Positions 32,371 through 45,427 of a stretch of DNA of 64,000 nucleotides are shown here, one piece after another. The notes beneath the pieces were generated by a model, which had not been told where the DNA came from, ran no database searches, and saw nothing but the letters and a program-made list of their open reading frames with translations. Made by a program: the position numbers and the translations under genes. The stretch is from the NCBI RefSeq assembly GCF_000165425.1, contig NW_001799466.1, positions 186,001 to 250,000 of the forward strand, written 5' to 3'. The first letter of the stretch is position 1. Each line of letters begins with the position of its first letter. The stretch is from Paramecium tetraurelia (lineage: Eukaryota > Ciliophora > Oligohymenophorea > Peniculida > Parameciidae).

Positions 32371-35300
32371 ATGAATCAACTCGTAGGACAAGTGAATCTA
32401 AACGCAAGCCATTCTCAACATCCATCTAATATACAATAAGTTGAGGAACAAAGGAATAATCAGATTTAAGATTAAGAAATTCAACTATCACGTGCTGAAG
32501 GACAACAAAATTAATAGTAAGTAGTCTTATCATATTCTAAGATAAAACAATCTACAAAATAATAATTAAAATCCTTAGGAATAACAAAATAGAATTGATG
32601 AAAGAAGGACCATTTTTTTATAACCTTCTCATATCATAACTGATTAATCAGAATAGTTTTTTGCAAAAGTAAGAAACCCTAATTATTTATAGATTCATTA
32701 AAGAGAATAATAGAATAAAAAATGTTGTCAAGCATGTTTTCTTCCAATCGGTTCTCATACATTTTGTTGTGGAACAGATAATACAAAAAAAGATTTTAAA
32801 TAATTTGGAATGGGCATCAATTTATATTTTCGGTTTTTGAAAAAATTAGGACACTTTTTCATTATTTTTACCATATTATCAATCCCACAATTGTTCTTTA
32901 GTGTATTAGGTATTGATAGACAATAATTATAGCTTATGTTGGAAGCGAATCTCGAGATTCTACTGATTCATTTCAGTTTTTAATGGCTACTACCATAGGT
33001 GCAACTAGTCTAAATAATAAAGATTGTTAAATATAAGTTTATAGTGTAACTGAGTTCCCAGATGATTAAATTGAATTTAATTTACAGTGTGATTCTGGCA
33101 ATCTTGCAGGATCATCATTTTATTATGGCATAATAAATTCAAATGAATAAGATTGCATTTATTTGGGTAAATCTGAATTAAATTTAAATTCAACTAATTA
33201 AGATAGATTAAATTCATTAAGACAATAAATCAATTCAAAAGAAGAATTTTCATTTACTTTAAGAAAATCAGATTTTGTGAATGAAGATCCAACAGGGAAG
33301 AGAATTTATGCCGGAGCATACTGTAAAGAATCAACAATAACAATTGGATCACTAGAATTAAAATAAAAAATAATACCGATCATCTTTGCATCTTGTGACG
33401 CCGTCATAGTTTTACTTTTCATCTATTTTTTAATTAGCTTAACTGCTAGTGAAAATAAATACAGTAAACTATCATAAAAAGAGACTCCTACTTTATAGCA
33501 TTTTTCCATTTAGCTATCAAAATTACCAAAAATTGAAAAATTAATTAAATTCTCAAAAAACAATGATGAATTTGATAGGAAGAAAGATTTATTGCTTTTT
33601 GAGGTGAAATAATTCATTAATGAATAATTAAAGTTAGTTCTAAATGATTAACAATTATAGATTTATGATATTCAAATTTCAGAAAATGAAGAGTTATTGC
33701 AATTACAAATTTAAATAAAATAGAGAAAACTTAAGATATAAGAGCAATTAGATAAACTAAAATTCATAGATACAGATATATTTAAAGATGCCTTATCGAA
33801 AGTAATAGAATAAGATAAAAATCTTACATAAACATTATATAAATAATTTTACTAAAATTTTAGAAATCTTTTGTAGAATCCAAATAAAGAGCAAAAAATA
33901 GATTAACCTAATCGACTTATTGTAAAATACTGGAAAGAAATAGATGAAATAAATTAAAAGATTGATAAAATCTAATTAGACGAGAATTCAAAATATATCT
34001 GGGTTACATTTGATACAATAAACTAAAAGGAAATGGTGTAAAAGAAACTTTAAAGCCTTCCTAAAGATTGGCTTTATTATTATACTTGTCTTAAATGTTT
34101 TGATGATAGAGAAGAACAAGAGAAATTGTAAATATTTTTAAATTATTTAGTCTGCTTAAAAAATTTAAGCTTTAGGTTAAAGATGCTCCAATACCTGAAA
34201 ATATAAATTGGAAGAATCTTAATTATTCTATGAAACAAAGATTTTTTAGATAGCTAATAAGCATGCTTTTTACATTAATTTTATTAGCCTGCTCATGGGT
34301 TTTAGTAAGTTGGGTAAATCTTTAGAAATCTGATTTTCAAGAGAAATATCCATCAATAAATTGCAATAATAAAATTTATGATAACATTACTATAGAATAG
34401 GTTCAATAAGAAATTGATAATGATAACAACTCAGCTATTAAAGGTTATGTAGAATGTTATTGTAAACCTAAGTTTAGTGAAATTATTTAAGGAGAATATG
34501 AAATATGTTAAGATTGGGGTAAATAGTACGCATTCTAATAATCATTACCATGGATTATTGTAGCAGGACTGATAGCAATAAATGTATTAATTTAGTACAT
34601 ATTAATCTGTAAGAATAAAGTAATAATTTAGTTTTATCAAAATGGGAAGCGCATCTGATGATTTCGGAAGAATATTCAAGCAGAATTTTGAAAATATTTC
34701 TAGCTTAGTTTTTAAATACTGGATTGATTCTGCTAATCTCAAATATTGATTTTGGTAATTCTACTAGAAATGATGCCCCCAAGACAGTAAGATTTCTTTT
34801 TGGAGGAAAGTATGGAGATATTGATTCTAAATGGTGTCAAAACATAGGAATTGTTTTGGTATATATTTATCAGCTACAATAGTTATTAACTTTATTGATT
34901 AATATATTAACTTAACCAATTATGCTTATGGTGGAGATAATTATTAGATATGTAAGAAAGGCATATGATTAATGTTCATGTTGTTTAAATGAGAAGAAAA
35001 CTAGACAATAAAACTATTAAGATTTTAAAGATTTATATAAAGGAGAGGAATTTAGAGTTGAATTGAGATATGCTCAAATTTTGACTGCCCTTTATATATG
35101 CGTTATGTATAGTCCTGCACTCCCATTCTTATATTTCATTACAATGTTGACAGTTTGGTTCCTTTACTTTGTGGATAAAATCTCTAGTAAATAATTTAAA
35201 ATTAAATTTATTAGTTTTCAATACATATCGTAAACCTATTAGAATAGATTCGATAATTAGTGAATCTGTGAGAAAATATTTATGGATTGCAGTTGTTATA

Positions 35301-36091
35301 CATTTAAGCTTTGCAACTTATATTTATGGAAGCTCTAATTTATTTTATGAAACTGTCGAGGCTGAAATAGTAATTGATTAATTATAGAATGTATATGGAT
35401 AAGAGAATGTAGTTGTAGAATGGTGGGATAGATCTTGGAGTTAAATTCCTAATGTCATTTTGTTAGTAATCCTTGCTCTGATTGTAATTTTAATAATTTT
35501 ATTCTTCTTTTGTTATAAACCAATAGTGGGATTGTTTTCTAAATGTTTTGGTTGCTGCAATGAAGAAATTTTATAGAATAATCCTGGATTAGATTAATAT
35601 GAATAAAGACCACTTTTGAAATGTAAAATTAATTTAATTATTCTAGTTCTAAAGAAAGAATAGATAGTAGATGATCTACAATTCACTTTATAATAAAAAG
35701 ATGGGAATCCTAAAATTTATGATGACAAATATCTCAAATTAGAGGCAGAATGCATATAACTCTATGGGAGTATGGGTAGAGTTCCTTTTGGAATAAATCG
35801 AGAGTATAGACAAGATTAATCGTAAAATATAAGTAGACAACCAGCTGTGAATAATAATGGAAACTAATCATAAATAGCTCAAATTAATAATAACAATGCA
35901 AATTAAAATGGTGATGCGAAAAATTAAATTAATAATTAAGCCTAAGAAGAGAATCATTAGAAACTGATTGGTTTAAGATCGTTTAACAAAGCAGTATTAT
36001 TATTTAACTATATTAGTATAATAAAACATATAAATAATACTATGAGTGGGAATTTATTAGATCAATTAAAGTAGATGTGTAATAAAGATGA
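32371..36091 (+). CDS. OSCA/CSC1/TMEM63-type mechanosensitive channel
   Basis: About 1175 residues. Introns: 32517-32541, 32669-32692, 32910-32932, 34128-34150, 34609-34631, 34859-34882, 35187-35214, 35994-36016; the 34859 one is a multiple of three and could be exonic. An Asn/Gln-rich N-terminus leads to CCQACFLPIGSHTFCC, then TM0 (FFIIFTILSIPQLFFSVL). A lumenal loop of about 160 residues follows, then TM2, a large cytosolic loop, and VKDAPIPENINWKNLN just before the 7TM core. That AP-P-x-I-x-W-x-NL motif is typical of OSCA/TMEM63 proteins. About seven hydrophobic helices follow, then an Asn/Gln-rich tail. By family it is a Ca2+-permeable channel gated by membrane tension or osmotic stress. 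Confidence 0.8.
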
Positions 36092-36587
36092 ATTAATATT
36101 TTAAACAATTTTTAGAGTACATTTCTTTGAATAAATCGATTTTAAGATTTTATTTTAAATTTATTTAAAAATCATTTCTCAAAATGATTATTTAAAATTA
36201 AGAATTTCTCCTCTAACCTTAATAACATCTGGATACAAGTTATTATTTCAAATTTATACGTAAAATTTATTTTAATTTTCATTAAGATTTAAAGGAAGAA
36301 ATACTTTTATTTTTTTATTTCTTCTATTAAATTGCCAAATTTCTTTTCTATTAAGACATACTAGAGATTCTTAAACGAAAAAATTAAGATATATTTTAAT
36401 TTTGATTGGATGATTATTGCGTAAAAAATATTTATTTGACAGATAAAATGAATGAAATTGATTTTAATGAATGATTATTAGGTGTTTAATTAACAATTTC
36501 AAACAGCCTTTAGAATTTATTGAGTGAATTAGAGAAATAATAATTTATATAAATTATTTGTCTTAATAAAAGTATATTGCTATATAA
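36092..36587. other. Convergent intergenic region; nothing recognised
   Basis: About 500 bp between the 3' ends of the OSCA-type and kinase genes. AT-rich and low-complexity. One plus-strand frame continues open past 36091 but without protein-like composition. No RNA gene or repeat seen. Confidence 0.5.
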
Positions 36588-37999
36588 TCAACATTTAAGG
36601 TTACTTAATTCAAAAACAGTTTATTTGAGAAATACATTGTAAATATCTGAAAAACCCTATTGTTATTTAAATTATTTTACTTCTAATAATTGAAAATTTA
36701 AGAGATATTTATTTCTTATCAACCACAAGATTTCTACACAAATTTTGATTTCTGATTTGAACTTATACATGATTTGAATTTTAAATGTATCCTTATTTTG
36801 TACTTGCTTTATAGAAACTGGTTTTTTCATTAGGAAATATTCTGTAATATTCTTAATAATTAATTCAGGTTATCCTTTTATAGTCAAGCAAGATTCTGAA
36901 CTCGATTGATTTTTAGCATTGGGCAATTGACTAACAACTTTGCCAGTCAAAAATGAGATCAACTCAAATCCTTTCATTTACCTTATAAATGATGGATTAT
37001 CAATCAAATTACCCTTTATATGATTTGTAGGCACTGTCAATAAATGATGAGCAAACTCCTATGGCTAAGTAGGAAACTCATCTTATATAAACCACTATTA
37101 TTCTTCTTTTGAGATATCAGTTTGAAACCATTAATGTTAAATAATATTCTCAATAGTTATTCGCTTATTTGGATGAGTGACTAATAGTTTTGAAAGTAGA
37201 TCCTTCAATTCTGTAGTAAAATATTTGGGAAATGGGAAATATTATGCTGTGATAATATTATCTAAAAGAATTGCTACATTATCATCCTCAAATGGCAAAT
37301 CTAAATAAATAATATAGGCATTTTACATCCAGCACATGAAAAATAGAGAATCACACCAAGTGACCAGATATCTGCTTTATGTCCATCATACCCAGAAGAT
37401 TAAATAACTTCTGGTGCTAGATAATGGACTGTACCACATGTAGTGTATAATTCATTATTAAGATTACTTGGATCTTGAAAGAGAGAACTGAGACCAAAGT
37501 CATTGACTTTTATTTAATCTGTTTGATTGCAAATGAGAATATTTTCTGGTTTGAGATCTCTATGAGCTATTGATTTGGACTGGCAATATCGAATGGCTCT
37601 TATAATCTACCTAAAGTATTTGCGCATTTATGGTTCTGGTATATATTTGTTATTTCTAATCATATCAAATAATTCTCCTCCTTTAATCCATTCCAACACC
37701 AGGTAAATCTTCGTTTTGCTCGCCAACACCTAACATAGATTTATGTAAATACTTCTATTAATTTGACAATGTTTGGATGATTGATGATCATTAGTATGTG
37801 AATTTCCTTTTTGAGACTTTCAATTAATTCTTCTCTCTTGATTTTTTCTTTATCAATAATCTTAATAGCAAACTCTTATTTTGTTGTGACATTAATAGCA
37901 CTCCTAACACTGAAAATATTGTATAAGATATAATTACATTCCAAATGCTCCTTAGCCCAGAATAGCTCCAAGTTCATAATCCCCTACTCTTTTGGTCAT
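36588..37999 (-). CDS. Ser/Thr protein kinase, CIPK/SnRK3-like with NAF and KA1-like tail
   Basis: 444 residues; introns 37910-37937, 37730-37752 and 37301-37326. Kinase motifs: glycine loop LGAILGQGAFGIV, catalytic Lys in FAIKIIDKEKI, YLVLEWIKGGELFD hinge, HRDLKPENIL, NDFGLSSL (DFG), CGTVHYLAPEV (APE), and DIWSLGVIL. After the kinase core comes GFELISFLTGKVV near residue 320, like the NAF/FISL region that binds calcineurin-B-like proteins. A C-terminal KA1-like domain follows (KPVSIKQVQNKDTFKIQ, IKICVEILWLIRN, YLLNFQLLEVKQF). Order and size match plant CIPK/SnRK3 and AMPK-related kinases. The NAF match is short, so AMPK-like is the alternative. The kinase looks catalytically complete. Confidence 0.88.
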
Positions 38000-38631
38000 T
38001 TTTATAATTTATTATAATTTAATATCTCTGAGAATAATTTTCATATAAATTTCAACATCAGTTAGTAATTAAGGGTATTTCTTATTTCACACAACCAAAT
38101 ATTTGAGAAATTATGATATAATCATCGAAAACATAATGCTCTCTTATCATAAATTTGAGGATGTAATAATTAGCTGATTTATGATAATTTTAAATTTGAG
38201 AACATAGTTTAAAATTCATGTTTTTGTTAAAATAGAATTATACTATTCTTCTAAGAGTCACGTAATCTAAATTATTTAATTTTGAATTGTAATTATTTAG
38301 CATTTAAAATGTAAAATAAAAATAATAAATTTTAAAAAATTTGGTAATAGAGTTGTTGTGTATCATTTTCATGAGTAAATGTATAAAGATAATTGCCATT
38401 AGACAATTACTCAATGAAAATTTAGTTTAACCTTATTTCCTATAATTTCTAAATGATAGAGTTCCATTTAATTCTTTTCAAATAAGAAATCATTAAAGGA
38501 TTGTGAATATATTACAATATTAGAATCTATCGATGAAAATGATATTATTATTCATAGTTGTATTGATTGCGATAAATTGTTATGTAATATTAAAGTTTAT
38601 AAACTGTCACTTGTTATAAATATTAATTCGA
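38000..38631. other. Divergent intergenic region
   Basis: About 630 bp between the starts of the kinase and the carboxypeptidase. AT-rich with short palindromic TATAAT-like runs; both promoters must lie here. An in-frame ATG at 38533 could extend the carboxypeptidase by 33 residues. Confidence 0.5.
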
Positions 38632-40514
38632 ATGATGAATAATACTACCGAATACCCATCTCAAATAACTGAGACGATTTAAGGAATCACTTTTTCGAGT
38701 TCATTTGATTCTGGTAATCTGAAGAGTGTTCGCCGAGAAAATAGTGGAAGAGTAAGTAAATTACAATATTATTAAGTACATCCTTAATATATCAAGTGAT
38801 TGGGGTATAAATGGTAGGACAACGAATTATAGAACATGGTTTTATTTCTCAGTCTCTGGAGTCAATGAAGGAGAACTCACATTCGTCGTAGCCAATCTAC
38901 AAAACTAAGTAACTAATAAGATCATGTTCTTAGATGGGACTTTTTAAAGATGGAATGTAACCAGTCTTTAGGAATTGTCATTCCTCTTAATGGGAAAGAT
39001 TAAAATAGCCATGCTACTACCGCTTAGTTCCAGAGGGTCATTTTGAAATAACTTTTAAGCATCTATTTCTCAATGATTCAACAGTTTATTTTGCTTTTTT
39101 TTATCCATGGAGTTGCGAAGACAACAATGTATTTAAAATAAATAGTTATAGAATTTTCTATAATAATGTTAAGCTATGTCTCTTTAAGTAACTGACATTT
39201 ATTATGATAATTCAATACTGGCTTACTCAAAAGAAGGTAGACCGATCAATCTAATAACAATAACACAAGGATCATCATAAATTAAGGAAGAACCTATACC
39301 TGGTTTATTTCCTTAAAGTAGACCTTAGCACTTCAAGAAACCACATATTTTTATTTCTGCTAGAGTGCATCCTGGAGAAGTGCCGGGATCGTTTGTTAAT
39401 AATGGATTGATGAAGTATCTGCTCAAAGCAAATGACCCAGTAGCGTAAGTGGCAAGGGAGAAATACGTTTGGAGTATTGTTCCCATAATTAATCCTGATG
39501 GAGTCTATAGAGGACACTATCGAACTGATTCCCTATGTTAAAATTTGAATAGATATTATCTATCACCTTCAAAGGAGGATCATCCAACTATTTATGCAAT
39601 TAAAGAATACATAATGCGTCTTCAAAATACAGATAGACTTTATGCATATATAGATTTGCATGCTCATGCTGGTCATAAAGGAGTTTTTATTTATGGGAAT
39701 TAATTGCCTTCTTTAAGTTAACATACATCAAATTGCATTATTCCTAGATTGATTAGCTTATATTCTGAAATCTTTGATTACGATGCATGTAATTTTACTG
39801 AGAAAAACATGTATGCAGCTGATAAAGGAGATGGGTTAAGCAAGGAAGGGTCTGGGAGAGTGGCCTTTTATAAGATTTGCGGAATTGTGCATAGTTATAC
39901 CTTAGAATGCAATTATAACACAGGAAGAATTACGAATATTATGTATGAAGATAGTGGAAGTAAGCATCATAATTAATTTAAGATAATTTATACAAAGATG
40001 AATAATTAGATGAAAACGTTGTTTTGGGTTCTGTATACACTTCAAATCCAAAATCATATTTTTTTACAATTTAAGATTACGAATAAGTTGGAGTCGGAAT
40101 AGTTAATGCATTTTTAGATTTTAATCTGTTAAACCCTATGAGTAGATTGTCAGCTTCTCCTTTTAAAACCTTAGCTAATTTGAGAACATTCTTAGCATAT
40201 AATATCATGAGAACTATGCATTATAGATATGAACCATATTTAAGGAAGATATTAAAGTAAATAAATTTTAAATTATAAAGATTTATTAATAACAAAGAAT
40301 AAGTGAATAGGGTATTGAAAGCTTTTTATGATTATATATGCAGCGGATAGATTAAAGATAATTTAGAAGGTAATTAAGAAGTTGTTGTATAAAAACCATA
40401 AACTAGATATTAAAAGGCTTAGGAAATAAAGAAAGAAAAATAAGAAAAATAAGAGAAATAATAAAAATAATAGTAATAATAATAATAAAAAATTTAACAA
40501 TAATAATAGTAATA

Positions 40515-40565
<51 letters not shown>

Positions 40566-40785
40566 GTAATAATCTTAAAAATAATAGTTCAGAAAATCTT
40601 AATATGAATAAGTACCTGTTAAATAATATCCATTCTCTGAAGTAGATTTAGATTCAAGATAAATGAGAACTTAAAGTTAAGGGAAAGCAAGGGCTAGATC
40701 TGAAACAAAATAATAATAGTAAGTCTAATAATAATAATAAAAACCACAGAGGGCATTTAAAATTAAAAGAAATGTGAAAATATGA
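38632..40785 (+). CDS. Cytosolic carboxypeptidase, CCP5/AGBL5-type tubulin deglutamylase
   Basis: 685 residues; introns 38752-38776, 38909-38933, 39129-39151 and 39960-39982. The N-terminal CCP domain shows [32 protein letters not shown] and [13 protein letters not shown]. The M14 site follows: zinc ligands in [12 protein letters not shown] (HxxE) and [12 protein letters not shown], substrate-binding [13 protein letters not shown], and catalytic Glu in [28 protein letters not shown] block follows. These enzymes remove glutamates, including branch-point ones, from tubulin. The C-terminal ~150 residues are low complexity with a long poly-Gln tract coded by TAA/TAG (40499-40572). An upstream in-frame ATG at 38533 would add a hydrophobic leader; 38632 is preferred for a cytosolic enzyme. 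Confidence 0.9.
40499..40572. repeat. TAA/TAG repeat encoding long poly-Gln
   Basis: A run of TAA with occasional TAG codons, about 24 consecutive Gln codons, in frame in the carboxypeptidase tail. Related Gln-rich stretches flank it from 40430 to 40740. Confidence 0.9.
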
Positions 40786-40809
40786 CAAATATTAGTAATT
40801 TAATCAACT

Positions 40810-42518
40810 TCATGTATATTTTTTAAATTTTTTCTTATTTCTGAAACACTAATTATAGCAATTTTATATAGATGGTTCTACTTTTAATTCTTCAGACTAT
40901 GAATCTTGAATATTTTCCTTATGACATATGATTAATGTTACTTACTTAAGGAACTAATAGGCTGGATTTGAGGCTTATCTTTTATCCGGTTATTCTTTCA
41001 TAAGTGGTGAGTCCATAATATAAATTCTTTGTTTAGTATATACATAGAAGACTAATAAATAGATATGATGACTTACAAAATTGGAGTAATGAAGATGAAT
41101 ATGTTCAAAATTGGATATAGCATTATTAGATAGTCGTTCAAAGATAAGTCATCGGATATAAAAAAGTCTAAAATTAAAAAATGAAATTACAGTAAACAAT
41201 TATGCTTGCTGAATAAAGCTAGATTATGATTAGAGAAATGAGGTAGACATAAAAATATAGTAAATTTCTAAATAGTGTGTTAAATTATGATTTACTTGGC
41301 TCCAACGCAGTTATTTATCCATGGACAGTGATGATCATAGACAATAACACATTTTTTACAAAATTCACAATGTTTTGATCTTTAAGGTTTAATAACCCAA
41401 CAATCTGGACAGATATTGATAGGATCTATCTATTATTCAATAGCTTCTTGAATAGTGAGATGTAAGGTAATTATTCCAGGATCACAGCATTATGTCAAAA
41501 TGGAAGCCAAGAGTAGAATAGCCAGAAAAACATAATAAAATATGAACAATAACCCTCCCTAGATCTCCTATATGATGTTAACAATGCAACTTTGGGAAGT
41601 CAAAACTACAAAGTAGTAAACAATAATGGATTTTCTATTTCTTTTAATTGGATGATATGGCTATTTCAAATTATAGAATAAAGCCAAATCAGTTTTATCT
41701 TCAAGCATTTTCTTAATCTAGAGAGATTCAGTCAAATTGATTGGTAATTTTCCTTCTACATCCTATATCGAATATACTAAAATTACTTCTATGTTTCTTT
41801 AAGCACCCTTGATTAGTAGTTTCTTCACAACCCTATTTTATCCGTAAGATGCCCCAATGTGTAGTGCAGTTTATTGTTCATTGTTTTTAGAATCAACATT
41901 GCATCCAAATGAAATCAAATAGCTCACAGTTAATTCACAACTATTGGCATTGAAATAATAGAATACTTCTAATAGGCTGCCCAATGCAAACAAGTATTTC
42001 CAGCATCATCTTGTACATTGATTGAGATTCCTTATTATAACCAATACCACTTTTATACAAAATAACATTGTACCACCATATATGGTTAATCTCCTTAAGC
42101 TGCTGCATGTATAGGCAATAAGCCAGAACCACTTTTAAGTGCAGAATCAGCACCGATGTTGAGTAGGATCTTCACAGCTTCCTTATATAAATACAATCAG
42201 ATATACCACATTCCCATTATAAGATGCAATATGAAGGGCTGTGAAGATTTCGATATTGTATGTATTAACTAATTTTCTAATCTCGTTCTCCTTATAATTG
42301 TCAATAGAGTATTATTCAAGAAATTTTAAAAATGGGTAATCATTTCTCTAAACAGCAATATGTAGAACTTGGAATATATTTATAAGAATACTTGTTTATT
42401 TCCTACCACAATCTAAATTTAAAATGTTTGGTTTGACTTTGTTCATAAACTCCATTAACTGCTGTATCGAATTACTTTAGATCATTTCCTTTATAATTTA
42501 TTGAGAATCATCAATCAT
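40810..42518 (-). CDS. Ankyrin-repeat DHHC palmitoyltransferase (HIP14-like)
   Basis: About 492 residues with up to nine introns of 23-28 nt; six of them change frame and are certain from continuity. Ankyrin repeats fill residues about 40-260 (TILHIAVQRNDYPFLKFLE, TALHIASYNGN, LLPIHAAAQGD, NTCLHWAAYQ, QTALHIGASYGQN). Two TM helices follow, then the DHHC cysteine-rich domain (ICPDCWVIKPQRSKHCEFC, KKCVIVYDHHCPWINNCVG) and two more TMs. The TTxE motif (LTTYERITG) is conserved. The DHHC Cys is the acyl carrier, so it should S-palmitoylate membrane proteins, with ankyrin repeats for substrate choice, as in animal ZDHHC13/17. Its 3' end is 24 bp from the carboxypeptidase stop (convergent). Confidence 0.9.
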
Positions 42519-42756
42519 TATTATATAAAATATTATAATTCAATTTCATAATTATCATCATTATAATATTGAAATATTTCCAATCATCAACTTATATGAA
42601 ACAACAATAATCTTTAATTAATGTTATATCTGATTTAAAGATATAAAATATTCAAATTAAAATAAAATCATAGTAATAGATCTTATTAGAAATAAAATGC
42701 AAGCAAATCTATTTTATATGTAATTAAATTTAAAAGAAACAATATAAACCAATCAA

Positions 42757-44598
42757 TCATTATTATTTTTATCTTAAAAGATTTAGAAACATGTAGGCTC
42801 CAAATCTTATTGCTACTGTAAAAGCAATAAGAATTCCTACTGATTCCCATAATCCAACTTCGAATCCTAGAGTATCGATGGGATCACCAAACTCGTAATT
42901 TCTTCCTTCAAACTCATTAGTGGCTATGGCTTCAAAAGAGTATTTAACTGGACTTATGTATTAGACCCAACCAATCCATACAAAAAATTACTTTGAATTT
43001 GCGAAGAATCCTGAAAAAATGAATAAAGGCAATAATATTAATGGTACAATGCTAGTAGCCACTTTAATATCATTGAATGCACATCCAGCCATCAATCCCA
43101 TACTATTTCCATTCAAACAAGTCAGTATCGCAATGAATACATGTGCAACGACTACTCCACCATCTTTAGTATTTAGACCGATCATCCAATAAAGAATTAG
43201 TTCTTAAATTATTGGCGTAATGAGACAAAAAGGTATTTCAATAAATGACTTTCCCATAAAATATGAGAATGTTGTGTATAACTTTGAATTCTCTTCTCTC
43301 AAAAATACATCTCTTTCAGTTGCAAATTGAAGTACAACTGGAAATAATGAACCCATAGTAAGATTAATACATAAAAAGAACATACATCCAGACATACTTG
43401 TGTAATCTGCGAATGTTCCTGAATCGTTTCCAATTCCATAATAGGAATATCCAAGTAATAATCCCATGAAAATTGCAGTACCAACCCTTTAATTAATATT
43501 CATTTTATCTCTAAAAAATCCTTTTATTGCTCTTTTTGAAATTAGGGTAATTTAATATGCAGTGGAAGTCTCAACTTACTTATAAACTAATTCAGTTTTT
43601 GAAGATTCTTTTATTTCATCCAAAATTGGTTTGTGCAATTACTTTTCATATTAATCAAAATAGATTGGGAAATTATCAATGTTTAATTGACTTTCTTGAT
43701 GCATTATACTCAACATAAAATCCATAGGATTACTGTGATCTGGACAAGGAAAACCTATCCCTTTAAAGTACCCAACCAATTTAGTTCTGGGTCCTTAGTA
43801 GATGAATTTTCCTTGAACAAGGAGCATAATTCTATCGAAAAGTAAATATATATCAGATGATGGTTAATGGATAGTAAATACAATAGTTCTGTCTTATTCA
43901 TGTGCAAGTTGTTATAATTCATATCTATCATATATTAATTTAAGAATATTACATAATTTAAAATGCGGTAAATGAATCTAATCCTGAAGTAGGTTCATCT
44001 AACAGGATACATGAAGGATTAGTGACTAATTCAAATCCAATTGATGTTCGCTTTCTTTCTCCTCCTGAAATTCCTTTTAATGATGGACCTCCAATAATGG
44101 CATTTTAGCATCTTTCTAATTTCATTGTTTTAATAGTGTCATCAACTCTTGATAGCTTCAATTCTGAGTCTGTGTACTTTAAATCAGCAACAAATTGTAG
44201 TGCTTCTCTTGGAGTTAATGTTTCAAAAAGAACATCATTTTGCATTACATAGGCAGCGAAATTGGAAAATGTTTCAGAATCATACTCTACTTAGTTAGCA
44301 AGCACTTTCCCCTTTAGCTTTACGGATTTAGAACTTTAAACACGAGCAGCAAGGATATTCAACAATGATGTTTTACCAGCACCAGATGCTCCCAAAATAG
44401 CTGTAACTTCTCCTCCAGGACAATACCCATCTAAATTACGTAATATATCCCTTTAATCTATTAATCTTAATGAAAATTCGTACTTCCTTTCTGATCAACT
44501 ACTTAATATTCTATATTCTGAAAAGCAATATCTACTACTCTTCTACATCGTAAACTTTTAGCACTCTAAACTGTGTCATTAAGTCTTCCAGCTTCCAT
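42757..44598 (-). CDS. ABCG-family half-transporter (paralogue 1)
   Basis: 595 residues, NBD first then TMD, the reverse order typical of ABCG. Introns 44458-44483 and 43925-43952. Walker [13 protein letters not shown], signature [12 protein letters not shown], Walker [14 protein letters not shown] and H-loop TIVFTIHQPSSD are all intact. Six TM helices follow from about residue 345 ([51 protein letters not shown]), with the usual YLSP-like [12 protein letters not shown] segment. As a half-transporter it must dimerise; substrate is probably a lipid or xenobiotic, not determinable. The second intron sits at the same place as an intron in the paralogue at 61722, confirming common descent. Confidence 0.93.
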
Positions 44599-45427
44599 TT
44601 AAGGCAATATTTGTATTTCTTACATTTATTATTGCTGTAAACATTTTCAAGGCCTGATAAAAATAGAGATTTAGAATTCTTAATTCCTATACACAACTAG
44701 AATTTATCAATATTCTTGATTTATTAATTAAAAATTAGACACTCAATTAACCTTTGACTAAGGCTCAGCCTGTCTCTTACATTTAATCACAATTTAATAA
44801 AGAGTCCTTCAATATTAATGACATGATATACATAGAATCACGACCATTAAATGATTTATGTATAAGATATTTAGAGAATTATGAGCAAAATTATGTGTGA
44901 TATTAAAACTAAGTATTCTCTTATATGCTTCTTAGGGGTTTTAAATGCTGAGTTTAAGTAAATATAATATTTGGAAAATATAAAAGTTCTTCAATTCTTA
45001 AATATTAATGATAAGAAAAATTAATTAAATAATTAAAATTCTTATTTTCTGATTAAAACATTGTTTTAAATTTATTTTATGTTTTATTTAATTTTCATGT
45101 TTTATTAGTTATTAAATTGCAAAATTTTATATATTAGATAACTTTATTACGATCAAGATTTTAAAATTCTATTCATACAATGTTTTCTAAATCATATATG
45201 CTTATACTTAATATTTGAGTCCTATAGATGAGTTATCCATATCCACAAAACAATTAATTTCAAGTTATCAGTCTTTTTTCTTATTCATTCAGTCATCATT
45301 GAGTAATTACGTATTATTTTGATTATAAATAGAATGCAACAATAGTATTGTTATTATAAATAAAATGATGACATATTCATTCAAATGGGTTAATCACTCA
45401 AATAATACGCATTATTTATTAAAATTT
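44599..45427. other. Divergent intergenic region with one unassigned open frame
   Basis: About 830 bp between the starts of the ABCG and PP2C genes. A plus-strand ORF of 116 residues (44881-45231, MSKIMCDIKTKYSLI...) has no stop but TGA; it is rich in Phe, Tyr and Ile and shows no domain, so it may be chance. The PP2C frame is also open upstream to an ATG at 45365. Confidence 0.4.

Noticed and set aside
40499-40572. TAA/TAG microsatellite as non-coding satellite DNA
   Set aside because: It stays in the Gln frame and the reading frame continues to a sensible TGA at 40783-40785.
44881-45231. 116-residue plus-strand ORF as a real gene
   Set aside because: With TGA as the only stop, open frames of this size arise by chance in AT-rich DNA, and the peptide is hydrophobic without any domain; left as unassigned.
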